Origin: CAWBAT01 sp046331665
GTDB lineage: Bacteria > Acidobacteriota > Terriglobia > Versatilivoradales > Versatilivoraceae
Direction of reading: 5' to 3'
DNA length: 64,000 bases
Assembly (NCBI GenBank): GCA_046331665.1
Contig: JAXLQK010000013.1
Location: 62,001 to 126,000 of the forward strand
Below are positions 24,429 through 33,206 of the stretch, piece by piece. Numbering within the stretch: position 1 is the stretch's first letter; each line of letters opens with the position of its first letter. The notes under the pieces were generated by a model. It saw nothing but the letters and a program-made list of their open reading frames with translations, was not told the origin of the DNA and made no database searches. Both the position numbers and the translations under genes were made by a program.

Positions 24429-24764
24429 ATGAAAAAAAACGCGCCCTCACGTGGAGGGCAGGCTTCGAGAACGTCAAAGCGGGTTCACTTGAAGATTCGG
24501 TTTCGACTCAGTGGGAGAGATCAGTTTGGAAACCAGTTTGAGGATTTTGTCGAGACCAAAGACATTGGAACAAGCGGGGGAAGCCTTTACATCAAGCGCG
24601 AAGTGCGGGTGGGCTCGACACTCAAGCTGATCGGGCCCAAAGGGTTCGTCGCGCTAATCCGGGCGGTCTGGAGCAAGACTGAAGGAAAAGGATCACGCCG
24701 GCTGCTGGGGTTCCAATTGCTTGAGCCCCGTGAAGATTGGATCCTTCAATTTCAAACCCGTTAG
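24429..24764 (+). CDS. PilZ-domain protein
   Basis: A 111-aa protein with a basic N-terminus (SKRVHLKIRFRL) and a beta-barrel pattern like PilZ domains, which bind cyclic di-GMP. The second motif reads TKDIGTSGGSLYI, close to the usual D-x-S-x-x-G but with an extra residue, and the first motif R-x-x-x-R is not perfect, so binding is uncertain. It starts at ATG 24429. The stop lies 11 bases ahead of the next gene, whose ribosome site follows it directly. A type IV pilus operon elsewhere in the window would be one possible target. Confidence 0.6.
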   Translation: MKKNAPSRGGQASRTSKRVHLKIRFRLSGRDQFGNQFEDFVETKDIGTSGGSLYIKREVRVGSTLKLIGPKGFVALIRAVWSKTEGKGSRRLLGFQLLEPREDWILQFQTR

Positions 24765-24775
24765 GAGCCGATGCC

Positions 24776-25450
24776 TTGAAAATCAAATGGCTGGGCCACG
24801 CCACATTCCTGATTGAAGGGGACAACCTGAGGATCGTCACCGATCCTTATACCCCCAGCATTCTGGGGCTTCCTGAGGTACAGGACGCAGCGGATATTGT
24901 CATTCGCAGTTCTGCCGACGATGAGGGACACTGTAACGCGGCCATGATCCGGGGAGAGCCCGTCGTCATTACCGCCACGGAGATTCCAGCCGAAGGAGTT
25001 CAGGTCAAAGGGATTCAAATCCTGGCCATCCCGGCCCAAGAGAGCCTGATCTACAAGGAAGATCCCGGTGACAATGCAATGTATCGATTCACTCTGGAAG
25101 GTCTGCGCATCTCCCATCTCGGAGACGTGGGAAATAAGCTCTCGGAGGATCAGATCAAAGCCTTGTCGGGGACGGACGTTCTTCTGGCCCCTGCCGGAGG
25201 TCCGCCCACCATCGACCTGGACGATTTATGCGAGGCCATCGAAGTCATTCAACCCCGCGTGGTGATCCCCATGCACTACATGCTGCCCGGTCTCAAGGTG
25301 AAGATGCTTCCGATCACGGCATTCACCTCGCATTTTCCCGCCAGTCAAGTGGATTGGAGTTCAGGCTCCGAATTAGAGCTATCGCGAGCGAATCTCCCCG
25401 GAGACTTGCGCATTCGGATCCTCAACCCGGAGATCCTCGCCAGCCATTAG
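24776..25450 (+). CDS. MBL-fold metal-dependent hydrolase, UlaG-like
   Basis: A 224-aa metallo-beta-lactamase-fold protein of the small UlaG/L-ascorbate-lactonase-like group. It has KIKWLGHATFLIEG and VTDPYTPS at the N-terminus, then ISHLGDVG and VVIPMHYM with metal ligands. The canonical HxHxDH is degenerate in the middle (SSADDEGHCNAA), as often seen in this subgroup. TTG 24776 is chosen because AGGAG lies eight bases ahead. It is likely cotranscribed with the PilZ-like gene. The substrate is unknown. Confidence 0.75.
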   Translation: MKIKWLGHATFLIEGDNLRIVTDPYTPSILGLPEVQDAADIVIRSSADDEGHCNAAMIRGEPVVITATEIPAEGVQVKGIQILAIPAQESLIYKEDPGDNAMYRFTLEGLRISHLGDVGNKLSEDQIKALSGTDVLLAPAGGPPTIDLDDLCEAIEVIQPRVVIPMHYMLPGLKVKMLPITAFTSHFPASQVDWSSGSELELSRANLPGDLRIRILNPEILASH

Positions 25451-25485
25451 CCCAAGTCGTCCCCACGGAGTTGGCTCGTCTTCCC

Positions 25486-25755
25486 TTACCCGGAGATTCT
25501 TGGGCCAAACTCAGTCTCAATTTCTTTCAGAATCGCCTCAAGGACTTCTGACGAAGTTCCAGGCCGTTCCATCTTGGCCGACCAATGCCACTCATTTAGA
25601 TAGGCCTCCTCGCCGACGAGACCCTCGGCCATCGCGACGCGATCGATCGCTTGCTGAAACGATTCGGGAAGAGGCCGCGAAATGGCTTTGCGGCCTTCGA
25701 AGACTTTGATCTGCGCGGGGATTTCACGCCAATACAGAATTTGGTACTGGGCCAT
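25486..25755 (-). CDS. Small conserved protein of the 'virulence factor' family (PF13769-like)
   Basis: An 89-aa protein beginning MAQYQILYWREIPAQIKVF, with PLPESFQQAIDRVAM and a W-rich segment NEWHWSAK. From memory this matches the family labelled Virulence_fact, whose name is misleading and whose role is unknown. AAAGGAA precedes ATG 25755. It lies 54 bases after the methyl-THF methyltransferase and ends the one-carbon operon, so a part in methyl transfer is a reasonable guess. No catalytic residues can be named. Confidence 0.65.
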   Translation of the reverse strand: MAQYQILYWREIPAQIKVFEGRKAISRPLPESFQQAIDRVAMAEGLVGEEAYLNEWHWSAKMERPGTSSEVLEAILKEIETEFGPRISG

Positions 25756-25809
25756 CGCTGGTTCCTTTCGGGGGGCACGTTTCGAGCGGACGCTCCACCT
25801 GAAGAGGGG

Positions 25810-26865
25810 TTAGCTCGCTCCAACGCCGGTTTGCAATTCCTTGTTTCGATACGCCCGCAGAAACTTCCGGCAACCAGGGTCTCGGCCGAGCAACATATCT
25901 GCCGCAAGCTGGTAGCTTCGTGATTCGCGGTCCATGGCCATCACTTGATCGACACGAGCGGCGGCAGGATCGATAATCCCGCTGTCGGCGCCGGCTTCCA
26001 TGGCCAGAAGCAGAAAGACGTTGTTTACCAAGCGCCGCATGGGAATTCCGAAAGACACGTTGCTTAAGCCGCCCGTAATATGAATTTCAGGCCCATATTT
26101 CTGGCGAATCGTTCGAACCGCTTCAAGATAGTGATTCCCGAAGTCGCCATCGACCGAGATCGGAAAGACCAAAGCGTCCACATAAAGATCATGGAGAGGA
26201 ATGCCTTTCGCCAGGGCCGCTTCAATAATCCGTGACGCATTGGCAACCCGCTCGTCCTGATCTTTCGGCATGCCGCTCTCACCCGCGGCCGACACCACGG
26301 CCTGGGCTCCATTCTCAACCACAAAGTCGAGGGCATTGATTCGCTCCAGGGAAGCTGAATTCAATAACGGCCTTCCCACGCTCTTCGGGCAGACTTGCAA
26401 CCCCGCCTGGATCGTGTCCGAATTCGAGGAATCCACGGAAAGGGGCACGGACGAGATGGCCCCCGCAGTCTTGACCAGCCAGACCATGGCTTCTTTTTGC
26501 TGCTCGGGGCGCAAGGACACCTCGTCGACGTTCAAATCAATAAAATGGGCCCCCGCTTCAATTTGTTGCCGTACCTTCTGGTGTAAATATTCCAAGCCGA
26601 GCGCGGATTCCGGGCCTCGACCTGACATCGCGGCCTGAACGGCAATCTTGATATGCTTGATTCGGCCTTCCTGGTAATCCTGAGTCTTCTTGTACTCCTC
26701 CGGAACGGGAAGGTGGCGGACACCGCCATCAGCTCCCTGAAATCGAATCGCTTCCTTTCCTTCCTCCGTCGTCGTTATTGACGTTCCCCCACGGAGAAGA
26801 ATACGGGTCGCATGAATATTTTCCCCGATGACGATAAATTCCCTTTCTAAGGATGGCCTTTGCAT
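25810..26865 (-). CDS. Methyltetrahydrofolate:corrinoid protein methyltransferase (pterin-binding, AcsE-like)
   Basis: A TIM-barrel protein of the dihydropteroate-synthase-like pterin-binding family, 351 aa. Conserved pieces are VIGENIHATR, FIDLNVDE, PLSVDSSNSD, PLLNSASLE and ITGGLSNVSFG, as in methyl-THF:corrinoid methyltransferases (AcsE, MetH domain, demethylase MT-II). It would move a methyl group between the corrinoid protein and tetrahydrofolate. GGGAG lies seven bases ahead of ATG 26865; ATG 26871 is also in frame. It sits in the same operon as corrinoid protein, activator and MetF, so the role of methyltransferase II in demethylation is the best reading. Confidence 0.85.
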   Translation of the reverse strand: MQRPSLEREFIVIGENIHATRILLRGGTSITTTEEGKEAIRFQGADGGVRHLPVPEEYKKTQDYQEGRIKHIKIAVQAAMSGRGPESALGLEYLHQKVRQQIEAGAHFIDLNVDEVSLRPEQQKEAMVWLVKTAGAISSVPLSVDSSNSDTIQAGLQVCPKSVGRPLLNSASLERINALDFVVENGAQAVVSAAGESGMPKDQDERVANASRIIEAALAKGIPLHDLYVDALVFPISVDGDFGNHYLEAVRTIRQKYGPEIHITGGLSNVSFGIPMRRLVNNVFLLLAMEAGADSGIIDPAAARVDQVMAMDRESRSYQLAADMLLGRDPGCRKFLRAYRNKELQTGVGAS

Positions 26866-26929
26866 TGGCATTCTCCCGTTATATGATTTTTAAGTGCTTG
26901 CTTCTCCACTGCGGTGGGGAAAGAATTCT

Positions 26930-27351
26930 TCAAGATTTCCCGCCGCTATGGTCCTTCCCGAGAAATTTATTCATCCAGCCGCTCGTTCCTTTCAATGCGG
27001 CATTCTTGATCACGACAGGACGCTTCAACATTGTCTCTTCTTCGCCATACGCCTTGAGCCGCTCATAGGCCAGCGCCCAAATACATTCTTTCTCCCCGAT
27101 TTCACATTTGCCCCGTCATTGACCCACCACAGGGTCCATTCCTCTCGTTTTTGGCACATTGAGATTCCGGGCAAAGATAGGCGATTTCGAGGGAGCGAAC
27201 AATCACCGCAATCCCGGCAGTCAAAGGTCGCCACCTTGATCCCGTATTCCAGCGCGGCCGCCGCCTTCCGCAGCCTCCCCGTTTTCTCGGTAAGCGGCTG
27301 ATCGCCCTCCCACCTTAAAGCCCTGAGACTCTTCAACGAAGACCTTGTCAT
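26930..27351 (-). pseudogene. metV: MetV-like methylene-THF reductase C-terminal domain protein, two frame breaks
   Basis: Cys-rich partner of MetF, read in three frames: FDCRDCGDCSLP, then EIAYLCPESQCAKNERNGPCGGS, then CEIGEKECIWALAYERLKAY to a stop at 26930. Extra single bases near 27189 and 27108 explain both shifts, and the 422-base span equals 140 codons plus two. These cysteines match the MTHFR_C family (MetV in acetogens), which binds zinc or an iron-sulphur cluster. Its ATG 27351 overlaps the metF stop as ATGA. The good conservation after each break argues for sequence error. If the breaks are real, the reductase would have lost its partner. Confidence 0.75.
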
Positions 27352-28505
27352 GTGTCCAGCGGTTCATCTTGTAACTCCAGGGGGCCTGCTGCCGCAGGTT
27401 CGCCCAAGGACTCGGGAGTCTTGGATTGGAGATAAGCCCGGTTAATGTCTGTCGAACTCAGACCCGTCTCGGGATCCGGCTCAAAATAGTAAAATTCATC
27501 GGGCTGATGAAATTGAATCTCCTTGGCGAAAAGTTTCCAATCGCTCTCACCAAATTGTTTGACGATTTCGAGCAGTTTTTCAAAGTCCTCATAGTTCCAG
27601 TGCCCGCCCAAATAGACCCCCCGGAATCCCAGCCCCTTGGCGATGGCACATTGTTTCGCCGCAAATTCCAGGAGAAATGCCTTACCCTTGTCGGGAGACT
27701 GAGCCTGTTTTTCAATCATCGCTAATAACTCATCCGTCACGACACAACCCGGAATTTTGTCGGCATGAAAGTAGCGTGCAACGGGCAGACTTAGCACGAA
27801 AACATTCGCCAGCATGGGAACGCGCAACTTGTAAAGATCCATGTACTTCAGGAGCTCGTCATGCTTCCTGGAGTCATATCCAATCTGGGTGATCACGAAG
27901 CGAGCCCCGCATTCGATCTTCTTGGCGAGCTTGAAGTACTGAGGCATCACTTCACGCTCATAGCGCTTGTGATTATTCACCACGGCTCCCAGGAAGAACT
28001 GCGTTCCTTCCATCTTTCGAGTCTCGCCGTTGGGAAGACTCAATTCCAACCCGGCATTCATGTCGGAATACATTCTCAACAAAGCAACCGAATCGATGTC
28101 AAAAACAGCGCCGGCCAATCCTTGATAGCCGTCGGTGGGGAAATCTCCCGACAGGGCAAGGATATTATTAAAGCCCTCGCTGGACAGCTGCCATCCCCGG
28201 CTTTGGAGGGCATTCCGGTTCCAGTCCTTGCAGGAGAGGTGAATGATGACTTCCTGGCCGCGCGAGATCAGATCGGTGCCAAAGGCATCCGCCCCGATCA
28301 TGGCGTTGCCCCCAGGGTTGTCGGTAATACTCAAGGCATGCACTTGAGGGTGGGAAGAAAGTTGTCGCGCCAGATGCAGCACTTTCCGACCATTGCGACC
28401 GGTCATCAACCCTCGCGAGGTGACCAGTTCTGCAACGGTAATAAAATCGTCCGTTTCTTCCAGCAGTTCACGCAGGGGTCTCTTCGGCCATTCGCCAGGT
28501 CGCAT
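27348..28505 (-). CDS. metF: 5,10-methylenetetrahydrofolate reductase
   Basis: Flavoprotein interconverting methylene-THF and methyl-THF, 385 aa. Typical segments are FITVAELVTSRG at the N-terminus, LSITDNPGG, LALSGDFPTDG, FVITQIGYDS and the C-terminal GFRGVYLGGHWNYEDFEKLL. It is longer than the E. coli enzyme by about 90 residues, mostly at the C-terminal side. GGGAGGG lies eight bases ahead of ATG 28505. It overlaps the MetV-like gene by four bases and follows the RACo-like gene by one base, so all are one operon. In this setting it may run in the oxidative direction. Confidence 0.9.
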   Translation of the reverse strand: MRPGEWPKRPLRELLEETDDFITVAELVTSRGLMTGRNGRKVLHLARQLSSHPQVHALSITDNPGGNAMIGADAFGTDLISRGQEVIIHLSCKDWNRNALQSRGWQLSSEGFNNILALSGDFPTDGYQGLAGAVFDIDSVALLRMYSDMNAGLELSLPNGETRKMEGTQFFLGAVVNNHKRYEREVMPQYFKLAKKIECGARFVITQIGYDSRKHDELLKYMDLYKLRVPMLANVFVLSLPVARYFHADKIPGCVVTDELLAMIEKQAQSPDKGKAFLLEFAAKQCAIAKGLGFRGVYLGGHWNYEDFEKLLEIVKQFGESDWKLFAKEIQFHQPDEFYYFEPDPETGLSSTDINRAYLQSKTPESLGEPAAAGPLELQDEPLDT

Positions 28506-28506
28506 C

Positions 28507-30156
28507 TTAGGAATCCCTCCCAGGGACCGCCAATGAGACAATGTCCTGAGGCATTGGTTTGAATTGGCAGCCCTCCACAAAAAGTTCAAAAAAATCCGGG
28601 GTGGTTTCGAGTTCCACGTGGGTGATATTCTGGAACAACTTCTGAATGGAGTCACGCCGCGGTTTGGAAACCAGATACTCCCAGGCTCCAAGAACCGAGG
28701 CATTTCCAATTTTCACCACCCGCTCCGGGGGAACGGGCGCCAGAAAGCCAATCTCCATGGCATGGCAGACATCAATATAATTGGCGAAACCTCCCGCCAG
28801 GTAAAGTTTCTGCAGATTTGCGGGATTGAGGCCAAATTCCCGCAAGACGATGTACTGCCCGCAATAATTGGCGGCCTTGGCCTGCGCCAGGTAACTGGCA
28901 TCCTCTCGTGAGAAGGTAATGCCATATTCGGGCGCCACCTCCAAGACATAACGTTTGTCTGAAAAGACTCCCTTCGGGGTCATCAGACCGCGGGAGCGCA
29001 GGACCGCGAGCAGGTCAATCAATCCGGACCCACATATCCCCTCCGGGGCAGTGTCTCCAATGGTGCGATACATCAACCGTTCCGACTCCCAGGAAAAACT
29101 TTCGATGGCTCCTTCGCGCCCCGGCATTCCGAACTTGACGGCTCCTCCCTCAAAGGCCGGGCCCGCAGGACAGGATGCCACAAACATTCGTCCCGCATGC
29201 CCAACCACGACTTCCGTATTGGTCCCGATGTCGACGATCATCACCACGCCTTGCTGGGAATCCATGTCCACGGCCAGCAGATCAGCCACGGTGTCCGCCC
29301 CTACGTGACTGGCAATGAGCGGCATGCCGACCAGGCGGCCTTGGGGGCAGATCTGCACTCCGAGCCGGGTCGCCTTCTCGAGCAAGGCTGTGCTTGAACG
29401 TTTCCCCTCGAGGAATTCCAATTCAATCACGGATTTGTAAGGCTTCTGCCCAATACTTTGAATGTCAATGTCAAAGAACAAATCTCGCATGGTGGAATTG
29501 CCGGCCACCACGATCTCATAAATCTCCTCGCGGTTCAGGCCTGTTCTCAGGCACATTTCGCGAATCTCATGATTCAGCGCATGAATGATCGCTTTGTGTA
29601 ATTCACCGTGAAAGGGTCCGCCATCGTAGGAAATCCGGTGCATGATATCGCTTCCCCCAAACCGTTGGGGGTTGTCAAAAGCACTCAAACAGAGGGAGGA
29701 GCCCGTCTCCAGGTCGACCAGCTCGCAGACCACGGTGGTGGTGCCCAGATCCACGGCAATCCCCAGAAGATGGCCCCGGTAGCGATCGATCGGCACATCC
29801 CCATAATAGACCTGATCGCCCCGGCGCAATACCTGGGGATCGACCGGAACGGTTTTCTCCGGGCGCGCGGTGAGGATCTTGGAGTGCTTCCGCCAGGGTG
29901 CAAAATCGATGACAGAAGATGCGCTCTCGATTTTCGCCTGGCAGGCCAGCCGGCAGGGGTTCTTCAGGAAGGATTCAGCAGGGGTTGGGGAATTCAGGGC
30001 CGCTTGGCCATCCAGAATCTCGATGATGCACTCGTGACAGGTTCCCTTGCGTCCACAGGTGCTGGGCAAGGACAGCGTCAGCGCATCGGCACATTCAAAG
30101 AGAGACTGACCGGGTCGGCCGAAAACCGATTTCCCTTCACAGGAGATGGTCGCCAT
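28507..30156 (-). CDS. RACo-like reductive activator of corrinoid proteins (2Fe-2S + ASKHA)
   Basis: ATP-dependent protein that re-reduces inactive Co(II) corrinoid to Co(I). The N-terminal [2Fe-2S] domain has Cys34-x5-Cys40-x2-Cys43 and a fourth Cys at 68 or 72. The large C-terminal part has the actin-like ATPase motifs GIAVDLGTTTVV, IVVAGNSTMRD, VMIVDIGTNTEVV and LYLAGGFANYID of the DUF4445/RACo family. 549 aa from ATG 30156; an in-frame GTG at 30240 would overlap the upstream small gene. It lies between the corrinoid protein and MetF, which is the arrangement expected for a demethylase operon. Confidence 0.88.
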   Translation of the reverse strand: MATISCEGKSVFGRPGQSLFECADALTLSLPSTCGRKGTCHECIIEILDGQAALNSPTPAESFLKNPCRLACQAKIESASSVIDFAPWRKHSKILTARPEKTVPVDPQVLRRGDQVYYGDVPIDRYRGHLLGIAVDLGTTTVVCELVDLETGSSLCLSAFDNPQRFGGSDIMHRISYDGGPFHGELHKAIIHALNHEIREMCLRTGLNREEIYEIVVAGNSTMRDLFFDIDIQSIGQKPYKSVIELEFLEGKRSSTALLEKATRLGVQICPQGRLVGMPLIASHVGADTVADLLAVDMDSQQGVVMIVDIGTNTEVVVGHAGRMFVASCPAGPAFEGGAVKFGMPGREGAIESFSWESERLMYRTIGDTAPEGICGSGLIDLLAVLRSRGLMTPKGVFSDKRYVLEVAPEYGITFSREDASYLAQAKAANYCGQYIVLREFGLNPANLQKLYLAGGFANYIDVCHAMEIGFLAPVPPERVVKIGNASVLGAWEYLVSKPRRDSIQKLFQNITHVELETTPDFFELFVEGCQFKPMPQDIVSLAVPGRDS

Positions 30157-30223
30157 TTTGGAAAACTCAAGGTCGTAAGCGGCGTTTTTTGATTCGAAAG
30201 ACGGGTCATTCCCAACGGCTTGG

Positions 30224-30463
30224 TTAGGTCTCCCAGGCACTGCGGTAATCTAATTGATCGTCCCCGGCACAGATGGGCAGGCTGCCCGGCTCCAAGGGCT
30301 TCCTCTTGTTTCGGCATCCGAATTCCGCCGTACACTGATTGAGACGATTCTTGTAGGGACAGCGGGACTTGGCAAGATCGTCGGCGTGCAACACCATACT
30401 GGTAAAGATCTCGGTCAGGAGGTCCAAACGTTTTTGATATTCTGCAGGATCTATTTTTTGCAT
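30224..30463 (-). CDS. Small Cys-containing protein of the corrinoid cluster
   Basis: A 79-aa protein with four cysteines at 35, 44, 50 and 65 (CPYKN, QCTAEFGC, PICAG), fitting a zinc or iron-sulphur site. It ends LDYRSAWET. ATG 30463 lies three bases after the stop of the corrinoid-protein gene, so the two are translationally linked. I have a weak memory of similar small proteins next to corrinoid genes but cannot name the family. It might be an electron carrier to the activator or a structural factor; this is a guess. Confidence 0.65.
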   Translation of the reverse strand: MQKIDPAEYQKRLDLLTEIFTSMVLHADDLAKSRCPYKNRLNQCTAEFGCRNKRKPLEPGSLPICAGDDQLDYRSAWET

Positions 30464-30466
30464 CGT

Positions 30467-31234
30467 CTATGAATGGCTGACGCTCGCTTCGGCACCGAGC
30501 ATCAACTGCTTTGCCAACGTGACACAGGCCACCGCATCTTTGCCGTACCCATCCGCCCCCATATCATCCGCAAATTCCTGGGTCACCGGGGCTCCGCCCA
30601 CCATGATCTTTATCTCATCTCGAAGTCCGGCATCAATGAAAGCCTCGATCGTCTTCCCCATATTGGGCATGGTGGTCGTCAACAACGCAGACATGCCCAG
30701 CAGTGGAGCATGATGCTCTTCTACCGCTTCGATGAACCGGTCCGGCGAAGTGTCTACTCCCAGGTCATGAACTACAAAACCGGCTCCTCTCAACATCATA
30801 ATACAAAGATTCTTTCCAATGTCGTGGAGATCTCCTTTAACGGTCCCCATAATGACGGTCCCTACTGGCTCAATCCCGGAAGCGGACAGAATGGGCTCGA
30901 TATGGATCATGCCTGCCTTCATCGCCCGGGCACAGGCCAATACCTCAGGGACATAAATGAAGTTCTGCCGGAACTTAATTCCGACAATCGACATCCCCGC
31001 AATCAATCCGTTGTCCATGACATCCAACGCCCCAAAGCCTTTATCCAGAGCCTGACGGGTCAGCTGGTCCACCAGCTTATTGTCGCCTTCAATCAAGGCT
31101 GCGGCGATAGTCTGCAGTTCCGCATGCGCCCCGGCAAAGAGTTGAATGATGCGTGCCCGTTCGTCCGGCCGTTCAATAAACTCCTCAATTTCTGTTCGAA
31201 TAAACTCATTTTGAATATCCGTGACTTCAGCCAT
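30467..31234 (-). CDS. Corrinoid (B12-binding) methyl-carrier protein
   Basis: Cobalamin-binding methyl carrier of 255 aa. A four-helix cap domain (about 35-115) with the family segment FIYVPEVLACARAMKAGM comes before the Rossmann B12 domain. That has D135-L-H-D-I-G140, where His137 would bind cobalt from below, and GMSALLTTTM and KIMVGGAPVT for the nucleotide tail. The cap and spacing match methyltransferase corrinoid proteins such as MtaC/MtvC. GAGGTC precedes ATG 31234. It would accept a methyl group from the neighbouring UroD-family enzyme and give it to the folate methyltransferase. Confidence 0.92.
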   Translation of the reverse strand: MAEVTDIQNEFIRTEIEEFIERPDERARIIQLFAGAHAELQTIAAALIEGDNKLVDQLTRQALDKGFGALDVMDNGLIAGMSIVGIKFRQNFIYVPEVLACARAMKAGMIHIEPILSASGIEPVGTVIMGTVKGDLHDIGKNLCIMMLRGAGFVVHDLGVDTSPDRFIEAVEEHHAPLLGMSALLTTTMPNMGKTIEAFIDAGLRDEIKIMVGGAPVTQEFADDMGADGYGKDAVACVTLAKQLMLGAEASVSHS

Positions 31235-31317
31235 GGTGACCTCATTTTATTCTATCGGGAATAGGCAATCGCGATGCCCTGGGGAAAAGAGCCGCCTGGA
31301 ATGCTCTCTTCAGGCAC

Positions 31318-32391
31318 TCAGGGATGGGCGCCCGGCGCCGAAAGACCCGAGTGCTCCCGGTGCCAGTCGCGTATGGCCCTGGGAATTTCTTTCAGATTCT
31401 CAATCGCCGTCTGCAACGGGATGGCACATTCGGGTCCAACCAACGGCACCCCTGCATCCAAGTTCCTGTAGACCTCGCGCCGGACCTCCTCGGGCCCTTT
31501 GGAAAACAAAGTTTCAGGATTGTTGATATTTCCGACGAGCGAAATGCGATGGTGCACAATCTCCATCGACTCTTTCGGATCATTCTTCGAATCAAAATGA
31601 AAGGCGGCCATTCCCGTCTGGGCAATGTATTCCATGCGGTCTACGGTCTTCCCACAGATATGCAGAATAATGGGGGCGGGCAGGCGCTGGGCAAACTCAA
31701 TATGAAGATCGCGCAGATATCTTGCGTAATACTCCCCGCTGACCAAATCCCCCGTGGCATGATCGGGCAAGGTTAAAGCGTCGGCCCCTGCTTCGATTTG
31801 GGCCAGGCCGAAGGCAACAGTAATCTCTTTAAGTTTGTCGAGGATGATTTTGGTTTTTCCTGGATTATCCAGAGACAACAGGAGGAAGGGCTCAACCCCA
31901 AAACAGTGATAGGCCAAAGACCATGGGCCCATTGTTTTCCCGATGATCGCCACATCATTTCCTAATTCCTTCCGGAGCAGTTTGATGGCTTGCGTCACAC
32001 ACTGCATGTCGGGATGCTTCAGCAGATTGTCGGGAATCTTGATATCATCCGCGTCCACCCAAATGGGCTCACGCATTTTCACCGTAGGCCAGTTATCTTT
32101 CTGCTCCCATTGAATCTTGCATCCCAGGGCGGAGGATTCCTGAATAATGCTGAAGACTGGCATGACGCTGTCGAACCCCAACTCAGTGTGTCCCGTAGCG
32201 GCCAGACGCGCCATTTTCTCCGGAATCCGGTTGGCGTCCGGGAAGGGGGCGTCCACCAAATCCATCAATTCGACCGTGGCCACCGACGTGGGGTTGCATA
32301 CCGGTGTCCGGTCAACGGGCTCGCGACGTAAGGCGGCAAGAACGCGTTGGCGTCCGGTCATGGGAGGAATCGTCCGATTCGGGCTATCCAT
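31318..32391 (-). CDS. UroD-family cobalamin methyltransferase (MtaA/CmuA/demethylase type)
   Basis: A TIM barrel of the uroporphyrinogen decarboxylase superfamily, 357 aa. His244-x-Cys246 (HICGKT) and Cys322 (GPECAIP) fit the zinc site of the methyltransferase branch, which true HemE lacks. The N-terminal TGRQRVLAALRREPVDRTPV is also typical of that branch. The family includes corrinoid methyltransferases that take methyl groups from thiols, methyl halides or methoxy compounds. AGGAG lies six bases ahead of ATG 32391. Between the corrinoid protein and an unknown protein, it is the best candidate for the substrate-specific methyltransferase I. The substrate is unknown. Confidence 0.85.
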   Translation of the reverse strand: MDSPNRTIPPMTGRQRVLAALRREPVDRTPVCNPTSVATVELMDLVDAPFPDANRIPEKMARLAATGHTELGFDSVMPVFSIIQESSALGCKIQWEQKDNWPTVKMREPIWVDADDIKIPDNLLKHPDMQCVTQAIKLLRKELGNDVAIIGKTMGPWSLAYHCFGVEPFLLLSLDNPGKTKIILDKLKEITVAFGLAQIEAGADALTLPDHATGDLVSGEYYARYLRDLHIEFAQRLPAPIILHICGKTVDRMEYIAQTGMAAFHFDSKNDPKESMEIVHHRISLVGNINNPETLFSKGPEEVRREVYRNLDAGVPLVGPECAIPLQTAIENLKEIPRAIRDWHREHSGLSAPGAHP

Positions 32392-32434
32392 CCTTTTCTC
32401 CTTTCTTCACAGGCTCCCCGCAAGGTGACGTCTT

Positions 32435-33091
32435 TCAGGGGTTCATCGATTGATTCTGCGCGCTGGGAGCGGCAAGAATTCCTCTTGAGGCGGCGAGCTC
32501 CTGCTCCCGCATGACAGCCCGGACGTTCAAGGCCCTGCCGAGCAAGAGACCCAGCACGGGATCATGCCGTTGATGACAAGGAAACGACAATTGACCCAAA
32601 CCAGTTCCTTCCATTTGAACCTCCGAGAGTTTGACCAGCCCTTGGGCAATTGCCGCAATCCGGGCCGATTTCTCCGGATCGTCCGGACCGTCGGCCTGGA
32701 CTTGATAGCTTCCCTCCGGACCTGAGACCACTCGAATGGCACGATTCGATTTCTTGTCAAAAATCTGCAGATCTTTGGGGGTCAGAGCCGCTCCATTGGG
32801 GAATTTACAGACTTCCAAGAACAAGCGCCGGCAGGCCTTGAGATGTTCTCCGCCACAGGAAAAACGCAGGCGCCTGTTTCCACCTTGGAGAAACTCCATG
32901 CCGCCCAGCACTACCATTCCCTGGCTGATGAAATCCAATCGTGCTTTGGCCTCGGTCCGCTGACTATAGGTATGGACAAGGTATTCCGGGCCCCGGCCGT
33001 GATCCTGCAGATAGAGTCCGATGGTGATATCAACGCAGTGAGGGTCCATTGAAATGAGTTCGACGCGCTTGCCAATGGGTGGCGTCATCAT
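32435..33091 (-). CDS. Unrecognised protein, first gene of the corrinoid operon
   Basis: 218 aa with no family I can name. The first half is Cys-containing (Cys19, 79, 87 and 95, with SCGGEHLKACRRLFLEVC), there is a later PCHQRHD, and no membrane segment or signal peptide is seen. Two adjacent ATGs (33091 and 33088) follow a GGAAG ribosome site. It is the promoter-proximal gene, ahead of the UroD-family methyltransferase, and so is probably needed for the pathway. It may be a substrate-binding or accessory subunit; this is inference from position. Confidence 0.65.
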   Translation of the reverse strand: MMTPPIGKRVELISMDPHCVDITIGLYLQDHGRGPEYLVHTYSQRTEAKARLDFISQGMVVLGGMEFLQGGNRRLRFSCGGEHLKACRRLFLEVCKFPNGAALTPKDLQIFDKKSNRAIRVVSGPEGSYQVQADGPDDPEKSARIAAIAQGLVKLSEVQMEGTGLGQLSFPCHQRHDPVLGLLLGRALNVRAVMREQELAASRGILAAPSAQNQSMNP

Positions 33092-33179
33092 GGTCTTCCT
33101 ACCTCCAGATCCATCGGCCTTCCTTCCTCCCCCAAATTGCTTGACCCGTGACAGGGGATTCCGTTAGGCTGTCCTTGAC

Positions 33180-33206
33180 TTCTCAGGTTGTCAGACAACC
33201 TGAGAA
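33180..33206. promoter_or_regulatory. Perfect 27-bp palindromic operator of a FadR-type regulator
   Basis: TTCTCAGGTTGTC and its exact complement GACAACCTGAGAA flank one central A at 33193. The core TTGTCAGACAA fits the T-x-GT-x3-AC-x-A pattern known for FadR-subfamily GntR regulators. It lies between the divergent corrinoid operon and the GntR gene and overlaps the predicted -10 region of the operon. It is therefore likely to be where the regulator at 33280 represses the operon. Confidence 0.8.
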
